DNA of 55,956 bases, taken from Pseudomonas sp. AL03 (GTDB lineage: Bacteria > Pseudomonadota > Gammaproteobacteria > Pseudomonadales > Pseudomonadaceae). Within the stretch, counting starts at the first letter, position 1; the number at the start of each line of letters is the position of its first letter. The translations under genes were made by a program, and so were the position numbers. The notes beneath the pieces are model-generated. The model saw nothing but the letters and a program-made list of their open reading frames with translations. It was not told the origin of the DNA and did no database searches. The DNA lies in assembly GCF_029960815.1 (NCBI RefSeq), contig NZ_JASBRE010000030.1, positions 1 through 55,956 of the forward strand. The letters run 5' to 3'. Below, piece by piece: positions 24,495-32,424 of this stretch.

Positions 24495-24508
24495 CAAACA
24501 ACTGTTTG
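24495..24508. promoter_or_regulatory. PsrA-type operator before the acyl-CoA dehydrogenase
   Basis: CAAAC-AACT-GTTTG is an exact match to the PsrA motif (C/G)AAAC-N2-4-GTTT(G/C). A second, looser palindrome TAAAC-GTAT-GTTTC overlaps it at 24482-24495. PsrA is the TetR-type repressor of beta-oxidation genes in Pseudomonas, released by long-chain fatty acyl ligands. The site is 61 bp before the ATG, a position suited to blocking the promoter. Confidence 0.7.
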
Positions 24509-24569
24509 ACCGTCACAACAAATCAACACGGTCGTTCATTCCCGGTTACATCAGCAGAGGTTTATCGCT

Positions 24570-26375
24570 ATGCCTGACTACAAGGCCCCCTTGCGTGATA
24601 TTCGCTTCGTTCGTGACGAACTGCTCGGCTACGAAGCCCACTATCAGAGCCTTCCGGCTTGCCAGGACGCAACTCCAGACATGGTTGACGCCATTCTCGA
24701 AGAAGGCGCCAAGTTTTGTGAGCAGGTGCTGGCTCCGCTGAACCGCGTGGGTGACACCGAAGGTTGCACCTGGAGCGAGTCCGGCGTTAAAACCCCGACT
24801 GGCTTCAAAGAAGCCTACAAACAATTCGTCGAAGGCGGCTGGCCAAGCCTGGCCCACGACGTAGAGCACGGTGGCCAGGGCCTGCCGGAGTCTCTGGGTC
24901 TGGCTGTCAGCGAAATGGTTGGCGAAGCCAACTGGTCGTGGGGCATGTACCCAGGTCTGTCCCATGGCGCGATGAACACCATTTCCGAGCACGGCACGCC
25001 TGAGCAGCAAGAGGCTTACCTGACCAAACTGGTTTCCGGCGAGTGGACCGGCACTATGTGCCTGACCGAACCGCACTGCGGCACCGACCTGGGCATGCTG
25101 CGTACCAAGGCTGAACCTCAGGCCGACGGTTCCTACAAAGTATCCGGCACCAAGATCTTCATCTCGGCCGGCGAACATGACATGGCCGACAACATCGTCC
25201 ACATCGTGCTGGCACGCCTGCCGGATGCACCGGCTGGCACCAAAGGCATTTCGCTGTTCATCGTTCCCAAGTTCATGCCGAACGAAGACGGTTCGATCGG
25301 CGCTCGCAACGCCGTGACCTGTGGTTCCCTGGAACACAAGATGGGTATCCACGGTAACGCCACGTGCGTGATGAACTTCGACGCGGCGACCGGTTTCCTC
25401 ATCGGCCCGGCAAACAAAGGCCTGAACTGCATGTTCACCTTCATGAACACCGCACGCCTGGGGACTGCGCTGCAAGGTCTGGCTCATGCCGAGATCGGCT
25501 TCCAGGGCGGCCTGAAATACGCTCGCGATCGTCTGCAAATGCGCTCCCTGACCGGCCCGAAAGCACCAGAAAAAGCCGCTGACCCGATCATCGTTCACCC
25601 TGATGTACGTCGCATGCTGTTGACCATGAAAGCCTTCGCCGAAGGCAACCGTGCGATGGTTTACTTCACCGCCAAGCAAGTCGACATCGTCAAATACGGC
25701 GTGGACGAAGAAGAGAAGAAGAAAGCCGACGCATTGCTGGCGTTCATGACGCCAATCGCCAAAGCCTTCATGACTGAAGTCGGCTTCGAGTCCGCCAACC
25801 ACGGCGTACAAATCTATGGCGGCCACGGCTTCATCGCCGAGTGGGGCATGGAGCAGAACGTTCGCGACAGCCGCATTTCGATGCTGTACGAAGGCACCAC
25901 CGGTATCCAGGCACTCGACCTGCTGGGCCGTAAAGTGCTGATGACTCAAGGCGAGGCTCTGAAAGGCTTCACCAAGATCGTCCACAAGTTCTGCCAGACC
26001 AACGAAGGCAACGAAGCGGTCAAAGAGTTCGTCGAGCCATTGGCGGCGCTGAACAAAGAGTGGGGCGAGCTGACCATGAAGGTCGGTATGGCTGCCATGA
26101 AAGACCGCGAAGAAGTCGGCGCGGCGTCGGTGGACTACCTGATGTACTCCGGTTACGCCTGCCTGGCTTATTTCTGGGCTGACATGGCGCGTCTGGCTGC
26201 CGAGAAACTGGCTGCCGGTACTACCGAAGAGGCGTTCTACACCGCCAAGCTGCAGACTGCGCGCTTCTACTTCCAGCGCATCCTGCCGCGTACTCGCACT
26301 CATGTTGTCACCATGCTATCGGGCGCCAACAACCTGATGGACATGAAAGAAGAGAACTTCGCGCTGGGCTACTAA
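24570..26375 (+). CDS. Acyl-CoA dehydrogenase (FadE1-type)
   Basis: A 601-residue FAD enzyme of the long acyl-CoA dehydrogenase class. The short N-terminal piece YKAPLRDIRFV is family-specific; then come the helical N-domain, the flavin segment TMCLTEPHCGTDLGML and VSGTKIFISAGEHDMADNIVH, the C-domain (MNTARLGTALQGLAHAE, QIYGGHGFIAEWGMEQNVRDSRISMLYEGTTGIQALDLLGRK) and an Acyl-CoA_dh_C tail (about 465-595). It should catalyse the first oxidation of fatty acyl-CoA. It has two paralogues just downstream. In P. aeruginosa the gene after the bio cluster is FadE1, with long-chain preference; that assignment is by synteny. GAGG lies nine bases before the ATG. Confidence 0.93.
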   Translation: MPDYKAPLRDIRFVRDELLGYEAHYQSLPACQDATPDMVDAILEEGAKFCEQVLAPLNRVGDTEGCTWSESGVKTPTGFKEAYKQFVEGGWPSLAHDVEHGGQGLPESLGLAVSEMVGEANWSWGMYPGLSHGAMNTISEHGTPEQQEAYLTKLVSGEWTGTMCLTEPHCGTDLGMLRTKAEPQADGSYKVSGTKIFISAGEHDMADNIVHIVLARLPDAPAGTKGISLFIVPKFMPNEDGSIGARNAVTCGSLEHKMGIHGNATCVMNFDAATGFLIGPANKGLNCMFTFMNTARLGTALQGLAHAEIGFQGGLKYARDRLQMRSLTGPKAPEKAADPIIVHPDVRRMLLTMKAFAEGNRAMVYFTAKQVDIVKYGVDEEEKKKADALLAFMTPIAKAFMTEVGFESANHGVQIYGGHGFIAEWGMEQNVRDSRISMLYEGTTGIQALDLLGRKVLMTQGEALKGFTKIVHKFCQTNEGNEAVKEFVEPLAALNKEWGELTMKVGMAAMKDREEVGAASVDYLMYSGYACLAYFWADMARLAAEKLAAGTTEEAFYTAKLQTARFYFQRILPRTRTHVVTMLSGANNLMDMKEENFALGY

Positions 26376-26396
26376 GCCCCACGCTGTCGCTTCATA

Positions 26397-26430
26397 AAGC
26401 CGCTGTTTCCTCGGGAGCAGCGGTTTTTTT
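26397..26430 (+). terminator. Rho-independent terminator
   Basis: CCGCTG and CAGCGG enclose an interior with TCCTCGGGA and are followed by seven T. It separates the first dehydrogenase from the diguanylate cyclase, which therefore needs its own promoter. Confidence 0.8.
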
Positions 26431-26572
26431 GTGCGCGATATCAACGCGTAAATATTCCTGACTAAAACGCTAAGAAGAACGCCTTTGCTGCCGTTAAAGA
26501 GGATGGCGATGTGACATGCTGCTCAAGGAGCAGGCACAATGCCATCCTGTTTGCCGGGTTGGAGCTTTACCC

Positions 26573-27862
26573 TTGCCGCGTTCTTCCGCTGTGCGTTACA
26601 GCCATTTCCTGCCGTCATTAGTGCTTTTGCTTGCGGGGCTTGCGGCTGCGTACGTGAAGGATCTGAACGTCTTTTTCACCTCGCTGTTCAACGTACTGCC
26701 AACGCTGGTGTTGTTGCTCGGCGGTGCTTACTGCGCGGTTTACCGACGTCAGCGTGAGCTGTTTCTGATGGTCACGGTGTATATCGCCTACTTCCTGCTC
26801 GACACGCAGACGGATTACTACCGCGACAATGGCAAAGTCCGTGAAGACGCCGCGGTGGTCTTCCATCTGTGCTGCCTGTTGCTGCCGCTGCTCTTTGGCG
26901 TGTTCGCCGCCTGGCAGGAGCGCACCCACCTGTTCCAGGACATGGTGGCGCGCTTCGCGGTATTGATGGCCTTCGGTAGCGTAGCGTTGGGGCTGGAACA
27001 AAGTTACCCACAAGCGCTGTTGATGTGGCTGTCGCAGATCCGTTGGCCAGCCTTGCATGGCGCCTGGATGAGCTTGATCCAGTTGTCTTATCCAGTGTTC
27101 ATCGCCTCGTTTGCGTTACTGGCCTGGCAATACTGGCGCAACCCGAGACCCTTGCATGCTGCCCAATTGGTGGGCTTGCTCGGGTTGTTCTGGATGTTGC
27201 CGAAAACGTTCATCCTGCCGTTCACCCTGAACATCATGTGCAGTCAGGTGATGTTGATGATTGCCGCAGCGGTCGCCCATGAGGCCTATCAAATGGCCTT
27301 CCGTGACGAGCTTACCGGTCTGCCGGGCCGCCGCGCCTTGAACGAGCGGATGCAGCGGTTGGGGCGCAATTACGTGCTGGCAATGAGCGACGTCGACCAC
27401 TTCAAGAAATTCAACGACACCCACGGCCACGATGTCGGCGACCAGGTGCTGCGACTTGTCGCCAGCAAACTGTCGAAAATCGGCGGAGGCGGTAAGGCAT
27501 ATCGCTACGGCGGTGAGGAATTCGCCCTGGTGTTCGCGGGCAAGACCCTAGAAGAGTGCATGCCGCACCTGGAAGTCATCCGCGAGTCCATCGCCACCTA
27601 CAACATTCAGCTGCGCAATCAGGACAGCCGCCCCCAGGATGACCAGCAAGGTCGCCAGCGCCGGGCGGGTTCGGGCGCCTCAAGTGTGTCGGTCACCGTC
27701 AGTATTGGTGTCGCCGAACGACTGGAGCAGCGTACCCCCGAAAAAGTGCTCAAGTCCGCTGACGAGGCGCTCTACAGCGCCAAGGGAGCGGGGCGAAACT
27801 GTGTGGTGGCGTTCGGTCAGAACCGCCGTGGCGCGGTGCGCATGGACGCCGCTAATGATTGA
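26573..27862 (+). CDS. Membrane diguanylate cyclase (GGDEF)
   Basis: About 429 residues. The N-terminal half has six or seven hydrophobic helices (first LPSLVLLLAGLAAAYV, then VLPTLVLLLGGAYCAVY, LMVTVYIAYFLLD, VFHLCCLLLPLLFGVFAAW and others) and no known sensor name. The C-terminal GGDEF domain (about 260-420) has DELTGLPGRRALNE, SDVDHFKKFNDTHGHDVGDQVL and the active site RYGGEEF, so c-di-GMP synthesis is likely; SVSIGVAE closes the domain. A low-complexity insert (SRPQDDQQGRQRRAGSG) lies in it. I chose TTG 26573 because GGAG sits eight bases before it; the ATG at 26516 is the alternative. It lies between two acyl-CoA dehydrogenase genes. Confidence 0.88.
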   Translation: MPRSSAVRYSHFLPSLVLLLAGLAAAYVKDLNVFFTSLFNVLPTLVLLLGGAYCAVYRRQRELFLMVTVYIAYFLLDTQTDYYRDNGKVREDAAVVFHLCCLLLPLLFGVFAAWQERTHLFQDMVARFAVLMAFGSVALGLEQSYPQALLMWLSQIRWPALHGAWMSLIQLSYPVFIASFALLAWQYWRNPRPLHAAQLVGLLGLFWMLPKTFILPFTLNIMCSQVMLMIAAAVAHEAYQMAFRDELTGLPGRRALNERMQRLGRNYVLAMSDVDHFKKFNDTHGHDVGDQVLRLVASKLSKIGGGGKAYRYGGEEFALVFAGKTLEECMPHLEVIRESIATYNIQLRNQDSRPQDDQQGRQRRAGSGASSVSVTVSIGVAERLEQRTPEKVLKSADEALYSAKGAGRNCVVAFGQNRRGAVRMDAAND

Positions 27863-27952
27863 GTGATGATGACGCATTCAGCGTCTGGACTGTGATTGTG
27901 AGGGCGGGTGCGCGGCAGTAGGTTTGGGGAATCTGCTGCCGGAGAAATGACC

Positions 27953-29749
27953 ATGCCTGAGTACAAAGCTCCCCTGCGCGACATGCGCTTTTTGATCGAC
28001 CACGTCTTCGATTTTCACAGCAACTACGCCGCGCTGGGCGCCACCGATGCCAGCCCGGACATGGTCAATGTGATCCTCGAGGAAGGTGCCAAATTCTGTG
28101 AGAACGTTCTCGCACCGCTGAACCGCAGCGGCGACGAAGAAGGCTGCCATTTCGACAATGGTGTGGTCACGACGCCTACAGGCTTCAAGCAGGCATTCGC
28201 ACAATACGTTGAAGGCGGCTGGCATGGCCTGGCGGCTGATCCGGTTTACGGTGGCCAGGGTTTGCCGAGTTCACTGGGGCTGGTCATCAGCGAAATGGTC
28301 GGCTCCAGCAACACCTCCTGGGGCATGTACCCCGGCCTGACCCACGGCGCGATGTCGGCAATTCACGCCCATGGCACTGAAGAACAAAAACAGACTTACC
28401 TGAGCAAACTCACTGCAGGCCAATGGACCGGCACCATGTGCCTGACCGAAGCCCATTGCGGCACCGACCTGGGCATCATCAAAACCCGCGCGGTGCCTGC
28501 GGCCGATGGCAGTTACGCGATCTCCGGCAGCAAGATTTTCATCTCCGCCGGCGAGCACGACATGAGCGACAACATTATTCACCTGGTGCTGGCGAAACTG
28601 CCGGATGCTCCGGCCGGCACCAAGGGCATTTCGCTGTTTATCGTTCCTAAATTCCTACCCAATGACGAGGGTGATGCTGGCGAGCGCAACGGCGTTTCCT
28701 GCGGCTCGATTGAACACAAAATGGGCATCAAGGCTTCAGCCACCTGCGTACTGAATTTCGACGACGCCAGGGGTTTCTTGATCGGTGAGCCGAACAAGGG
28801 CCTGAACTGCATGTTCACCATGATGAATCATGCGCGGCTGGGTACCGGCATGCAGGGTTTGTGTCTGGGGGAGGCGAGCTTTCAGGGCGCGATCAAGTAC
28901 GCCAACGACCGTCTGCAGATGCGCTCGCTGACCGGTCCGAAAGCACCGGAAAAAGCCGCTGATCCAATCATTGTTCATCCTGACGTGCGCAGGATGTTAC
29001 TGACCATGAAGGCCTTCAACGAAGGCAATCGGGCGCTGACTTACTTCACCGCGCAGTTGCTGGACGTGGCGCATTTGAGCCCGGATGAAACGGCGCGTCA
29101 GGAGGCCGAAGACCTGCTGGCGTTCCTCACGCCGATCTGCAAAGCCTTCATGACCGATACCGGACTGGAAGTGACCAACCACGGCATGCAGGTGTTTGGT
29201 GGTCACGGATTCATCCGCGAGTGGGGCATGGAGCAGTTGGTTCGTGACTGCCGGATCGCACCGATCTATGAAGGCACCAACGGCATTCAGGCGCTGGACT
29301 TGCTTGGAAGAAAAGTCCTCGGCAGCCAAGGGAAATTGCTGCGCGGGTTCACCAAAATCGTCCACAAGTTCTGTGCGGCAAACGCCGGGCATCCGCAACT
29401 CGCCAGCTACGTGGCGCAGCTCAACGACCTGAATCAGCAGTGGGGAGAGGTGACCGCCAAGGTCGGCATGGCCGCGATGAAAAATCCGGATGAAGTGGGC
29501 GCGGCCTCGGTGGATTACCTGATGTACAGCGGTTACATCATCCTCGGCTATCTGTGGCTGCGCATGGCGTTGGTCGCTCAGGCACAGCTCGATTCGGGCA
29601 GTGATGATGCCGATTACTGCCAGGCGAAACTGGCGACCAGCGAGTTTTACTTCAAACGTTTGTTGCCACGCACGGCTGCTCATCGCGCGGCCATCGAAGC
29701 GGGCAGCGATTGCCTGATGAAGCTGCCTGCGGAGTTGTTCGCGCTATAG
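27953..29749 (+). CDS. Acyl-CoA dehydrogenase, second paralogue
   Basis: A 598-residue protein closely related to the one at 24570: PEYKAPLRDMRF start, TMCLTEAHCGTDLGIIKT, SGSKIFISAGEHDMSDNI, SLTGPKAPEKAADPIIVHPDVRRMLL, and VFGGHGFIREWGMEQLVRDCRIAPIYEGTNGIQALDLLGRK. The catalytic and FAD-binding blocks are intact, so it should be active on acyl-CoA. The start at 27953 has GGAG eight bases before it and matches the paralogues; the ATG at 27947 and the longer frame are rejected. The gene follows the cyclase by 90 bp, perhaps in one transcript. Substrate length cannot be inferred. Confidence 0.92.
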   Translation: MPEYKAPLRDMRFLIDHVFDFHSNYAALGATDASPDMVNVILEEGAKFCENVLAPLNRSGDEEGCHFDNGVVTTPTGFKQAFAQYVEGGWHGLAADPVYGGQGLPSSLGLVISEMVGSSNTSWGMYPGLTHGAMSAIHAHGTEEQKQTYLSKLTAGQWTGTMCLTEAHCGTDLGIIKTRAVPAADGSYAISGSKIFISAGEHDMSDNIIHLVLAKLPDAPAGTKGISLFIVPKFLPNDEGDAGERNGVSCGSIEHKMGIKASATCVLNFDDARGFLIGEPNKGLNCMFTMMNHARLGTGMQGLCLGEASFQGAIKYANDRLQMRSLTGPKAPEKAADPIIVHPDVRRMLLTMKAFNEGNRALTYFTAQLLDVAHLSPDETARQEAEDLLAFLTPICKAFMTDTGLEVTNHGMQVFGGHGFIREWGMEQLVRDCRIAPIYEGTNGIQALDLLGRKVLGSQGKLLRGFTKIVHKFCAANAGHPQLASYVAQLNDLNQQWGEVTAKVGMAAMKNPDEVGAASVDYLMYSGYIILGYLWLRMALVAQAQLDSGSDDADYCQAKLATSEFYFKRLLPRTAAHRAAIEAGSDCLMKLPAELFAL

Positions 29750-29770
29750 TTTTTCAAACCGTCGGAAAAG

Positions 29771-29797
29771 AGCCCGCCTAGCTGCGGGCTTCTTTAA
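29771..29797 (+). terminator. Rho-independent terminator
   Basis: AGCCCGC and GCGGGCT enclose CTAGCT and are followed by TCTTTAA. It closes the second dehydrogenase transcript 22 bases after its stop. Confidence 0.78.
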
Positions 29798-29936
29798 TGG
29801 TCGAATTATTGGTGACTAAAAATAACAAAACGGTCACGTGCTGACCCTATGTGTCGTAAAAGTTGTTGGGTTACACTCGAACCCAACGAAAGCAACATTC
29901 CTACGAATCACCTGTTTAGATCTTGCGAGGTTTGCC

Positions 29937-31715
29937 ATGGCTGACTACAAAGCGCCCCTGCGCGATATGCGCTTCGTCCTCAATGAAGTGTTCGAGGTCG
30001 CTAAACTCTGGGCCGAACTGCCTGCGCTCGCCGAGACTGTCGATGCGGAAACGGTTGAAGCCATTCTTGAAGAAGCCGGCAAGGTCACCAGCAAAAGTAT
30101 CGCGCCCCTGAGCCGTGCGTCTGACGAAGAGGGTTGCCATTGGGCCGATGGTGCCGTCACCACGCCGGCCGGTTTCCCACAGGCTTATCAGACTTACGCT
30201 GAAGGCGGTTGGGTCGGTGTCGGTGGCGATCCGACCTACGGCGGCATGGGCATGCCCAAGGCGGTTTCGGCTCAGGTCGAAGAAATGGTCAACTCCGCCA
30301 GTCTGTCGTTTGGTCTGTATCCGATGTTGACCGCCGGCGCCTGCCTGTCGATCAACGCCCACGCCAGCGAAGCGCTGAAAGCCGCGTACCTGCCGAACAT
30401 GTACGCCGGCGTCTGGGCCGGCTCCATGTGCCTGACCGAGTCGCACGCCGGTACTGATCTGGGCATCATCCGCACCAAGGCCGAACCGCAGGCCGACGGT
30501 TCCTACAAAGTCAGTGGCACCAAGATCTTCATCACCGGTGGTGAGCACGACCTGACCGAAAACATCATCCACCTAGTGCTGGCCAAACTGCCGGATGCAC
30601 CCGCAGGCCCGAAAGGCATCTCGTTGTTCCTGGTGCCCAAGTTCATGGTCAATGCCGACGGCAGCCTGGGCGCGCGCAACCCGGCTAACTGCGGTTCGAT
30701 CGAGCACAAGATGGGCATCCAGGCGTCCGCGACCTGTGTGATGAACTTCGACGAGGCCGTGGGTTATCTGGTCGGCGGGCCGAACAAAGGCCTGGCGGCG
30801 ATGTTCACCATGATGAACTACGAGCGTCTGGGTGTGGGTATCCAGGGCCTGGCCACCGGCGAGCGCTCGTACCAGAACGCCGTCGAGTACGCCCGCGACC
30901 GTCTGCAAAGCCGTTCGCCGACCGGTGCGCAGAACAAGGACAAGGTCGCTGACCCGATCATCGTCCACCCGGACGTGCGTCGCATGCTGCTGACCATGAA
31001 AGCCTCGAACGAAGGCGGCCGTGCCTTCTCGACCTACGTGGCCATGCAACTGGACACCGCCAAATTCAGTGAAGACGCCACGACCCGCAAACGCGCGGAA
31101 GATTTGGTGGCCCTGCTGACTCCGGTGGCCAAGGCGTTCCTGACCGACCTGGGTCTGGAAACCACGGTTCACGGCCAGCAGATTTTCGGCGGTCACGGTT
31201 ACATCCGTGAGTGGGGCCAGGAGCAACTGGTGCGCGACGTGCGCATCACCCAGATCTACGAAGGCACCAACGGCATTCAGGCGCTGGACCTTGTAGGACG
31301 CAAGATCGTCGGCACCGGCGGGGCGTTCTACAACCTGTTCGCTGACGAGATCCGTCATTTCACCGCGACCGCCAGCGCTGACCTGGTGGAGTTCACCAAG
31401 CCGCTGAACGAAGCGGTGACCACCCTCGACGAGCTGACGGCCTGGTTGCTCGACCGTGCGAAAAACAACCCGAACGAAATCGGTGCGGCCTCGGTCGAGT
31501 ACCTGCAAGCATTCGGTTATGTGGCCTACGCCTACATGTGGGCACTGATGGCCAAGGCGGCCTTGGGTAAAGAAGCGCAGGACGATTTCTACGCAAGCAA
31601 GCTGGGCACGGCGCGGTTCTATTTCGCACGCCTGCTGCCGCGTATTCACTCATTGAGCGCGTCGGTGAAGGCCGGCAGCGAGTCGTTGTTTCTGCTGGAC
31701 GCAGGACAGTTCTGA
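29937..31715 (+). CDS. Acyl-CoA dehydrogenase (FadE2-type)
   Basis: A 592-residue third paralogue: ADYKAPLRDMRFVLNEVFE, SMCLTESHAGTDLGIIRT, SGTKIFITGGEHDLTENIIH, FDEAVGYLVGGPNKGLAAMFTMMNYERLGVGIQGL, QIFGGHGYIREWGQEQLVRDVRITQIYEGTNGIQALDL. It differs from the other two in CHCG becoming SHAG, and in a C-terminal domain with TASADLVEFTKPLNEA. The start at 29937 has GAGG seven bases before it; the frame extends 33 codons up with no signal. By synteny with P. aeruginosa it corresponds to the medium-chain FadE2; this is inference. The GacA box of rsmY begins 13 bases after its stop. Confidence 0.92.
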   Translation: MADYKAPLRDMRFVLNEVFEVAKLWAELPALAETVDAETVEAILEEAGKVTSKSIAPLSRASDEEGCHWADGAVTTPAGFPQAYQTYAEGGWVGVGGDPTYGGMGMPKAVSAQVEEMVNSASLSFGLYPMLTAGACLSINAHASEALKAAYLPNMYAGVWAGSMCLTESHAGTDLGIIRTKAEPQADGSYKVSGTKIFITGGEHDLTENIIHLVLAKLPDAPAGPKGISLFLVPKFMVNADGSLGARNPANCGSIEHKMGIQASATCVMNFDEAVGYLVGGPNKGLAAMFTMMNYERLGVGIQGLATGERSYQNAVEYARDRLQSRSPTGAQNKDKVADPIIVHPDVRRMLLTMKASNEGGRAFSTYVAMQLDTAKFSEDATTRKRAEDLVALLTPVAKAFLTDLGLETTVHGQQIFGGHGYIREWGQEQLVRDVRITQIYEGTNGIQALDLVGRKIVGTGGAFYNLFADEIRHFTATASADLVEFTKPLNEAVTTLDELTAWLLDRAKNNPNEIGAASVEYLQAFGYVAYAYMWALMAKAALGKEAQDDFYASKLGTARFYFARLLPRIHSLSASVKAGSESLFLLDAGQF

Positions 31716-31728
31716 CAATGTAACGTCG

Positions 31729-31746
31729 TGTAAGCATTTTCTTACA
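31729..31746. promoter_or_regulatory. GacA upstream activating sequence
   Basis: TGTAAG-CATTTT-CTTACA is a perfect 18-bp palindromic GacA box (TGTAAG-N6-CTTACA). It is centred about 66 bp before the likely start of the downstream RNA, the spacing known for rsmX/Y/Z promoters. This makes the RNA a direct target of the GacS/GacA two-component system. Confidence 0.93.
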
Positions 31747-31802
31747 TGACGTGCTGCTCTTCTCCCATAGAAGAAAATTGGATCCACAGCTAATCTACTT
31801 TA

Positions 31803-31926
31803 CATGGACGTCGCGCAGGAAGCGCAAAGCAACAACACGGACACGTAGGATTCTGCCAGGACGGTGGAGTGAAATGGATGTCAGGGAAACAGTCTGTAAA
31901 GCCCCGCTTCGGCGGGGTTTTCTTTT
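31803..31926 (+). ncRNA. rsmY: RsmY-type regulatory sRNA
   Basis: An RNA of about 120 nt that should sequester RsmA/RsmE. It has eight GGA motifs in 82 nt (at 31806, 31818, 31839, 31848, 31859, 31866, 31876 and 31885), several as A-N-GGA in predicted loops, e.g. GCGCAGGAAGCGC, the first hairpin of known Rsm RNAs. It ends in a terminator hairpin GCCCCGC-TTC-GGCGGGG followed by TTTTCTTTT (31898-31926). A -10-like TAATCT lies at 31791. The 5' end is estimated to within a few bases. The place behind an acyl-CoA dehydrogenase gene matches rsmY of P. putida as I recall it; rsmX is the alternative name. Confidence 0.87.
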
Positions 31927-32044
31927 ACCTGCAGAAAAGTGTTCAGCCTATATCATCCAGTCTTGCCGGGCTGTTCAAACGCCCTCCGAGCCATTCATCA
32001 CTTCTTCCAGCAGCGTACGCCATAACGCCAGCGAGGCTTGTTGT

Positions 32045-32140
32045 CTTAAACAATGGGAAGCGGGAGACAAGCACCCCAGTGGCATGGCGCTGAAGTTGCT
32101 GAGCATCGTTCAGAAACACGGTCTTGAGATACTGGCCTGA
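32045..32140 (+). pseudogene. 3' remnant of an HTH (XRE/HigA-MqsA type) gene
   Basis: The last 31 codons before a TGA encode LKQWEAGDKHPSGMALK followed by LLSIVQKHGLEIL, the end of a Cro/CI-type helix-turn-helix domain as in antitoxin-like regulators (QWE-x-G-x-x-x-PSG-x-ALKLL). The codons before this in the same frame make no HTH helix, and no start with a ribosome site exists; other frames are also unconvincing. The gene therefore seems truncated or frameshifted. It lies between the rsmY terminator and the YqaE-type gene. Confidence 0.55.
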
Positions 32141-32223
32141 AGAACCGCACTGAACCCTGACGAACGGTACAGGTCGATTAGCTGTAGGCTCACACGAGCC
32201 AACTTTAAATCAGGAGCTACCCC

Positions 32224-32382
32224 ATGGACTTTATTCGCATCATCATCGCCATTCTATTGCCGCCACTGGGTGTGTTTCTGCAAGTCGGTTTCGCCGGCGC
32301 GTTCTGGCTGAATATTCTGCTGACGTTGTGCGGTTACATCCCTGGGATCGTGCATGCGGTGTACATCATCGCCAAGCGCTGA
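32224..32382 (+). CDS. Pmp3/YqaE-family small membrane protein
   Basis: A 52-residue protein with two TM helices: IRIIIAILLPPLGVFLQVG and FWLNILLTLCGYIPGIVHAVYI, ending IAKR. The LLPPLGVFL and LCGYIPGIVHA motifs define the family (UPF0057), which is induced by salt, cold or membrane stress in many organisms; its exact function is not settled. AGGAG lies ten bases before the ATG, a good site. It follows rsmY and the HTH remnant, and a REP palindrome begins three bases after its stop. Confidence 0.93.
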   Translation: MDFIRIIIAILLPPLGVFLQVGFAGAFWLNILLTLCGYIPGIVHAVYIIAKR

Positions 32383-32384
32383 GT

Positions 32385-32409
32385 TTCGCGGGCAAGGCTT
32401 GCCCGCGAA
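32385..32409. repeat. Minimal REP palindrome
   Basis: TTCGCGGGCAAG and its exact complement are separated by one G (25 bp). It sits between the convergent YqaE-type and S9-peptidase genes and could fold in both transcripts. Confidence 0.85.
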
Positions 32410-32424
32410 TGGAGCGCTGCGATT

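Noticed and set aside
24546..26303. A 585-codon open frame on the minus strand opposite the first acyl-CoA dehydrogenase
   Set aside because: It mirrors the real gene in the high-GC codon pattern, has no family motif and no ribosome site. Similar long mirrors lie opposite davB (40655-42358), the GGDEF-EAL gene (44862-46718) and rpoD (48613-50328).
31751..32140. A single 129-codon gene covering rsmY and the HTH fragment
   Set aside because: The first part is the sRNA and its terminator; only the last 31 codons look like protein.
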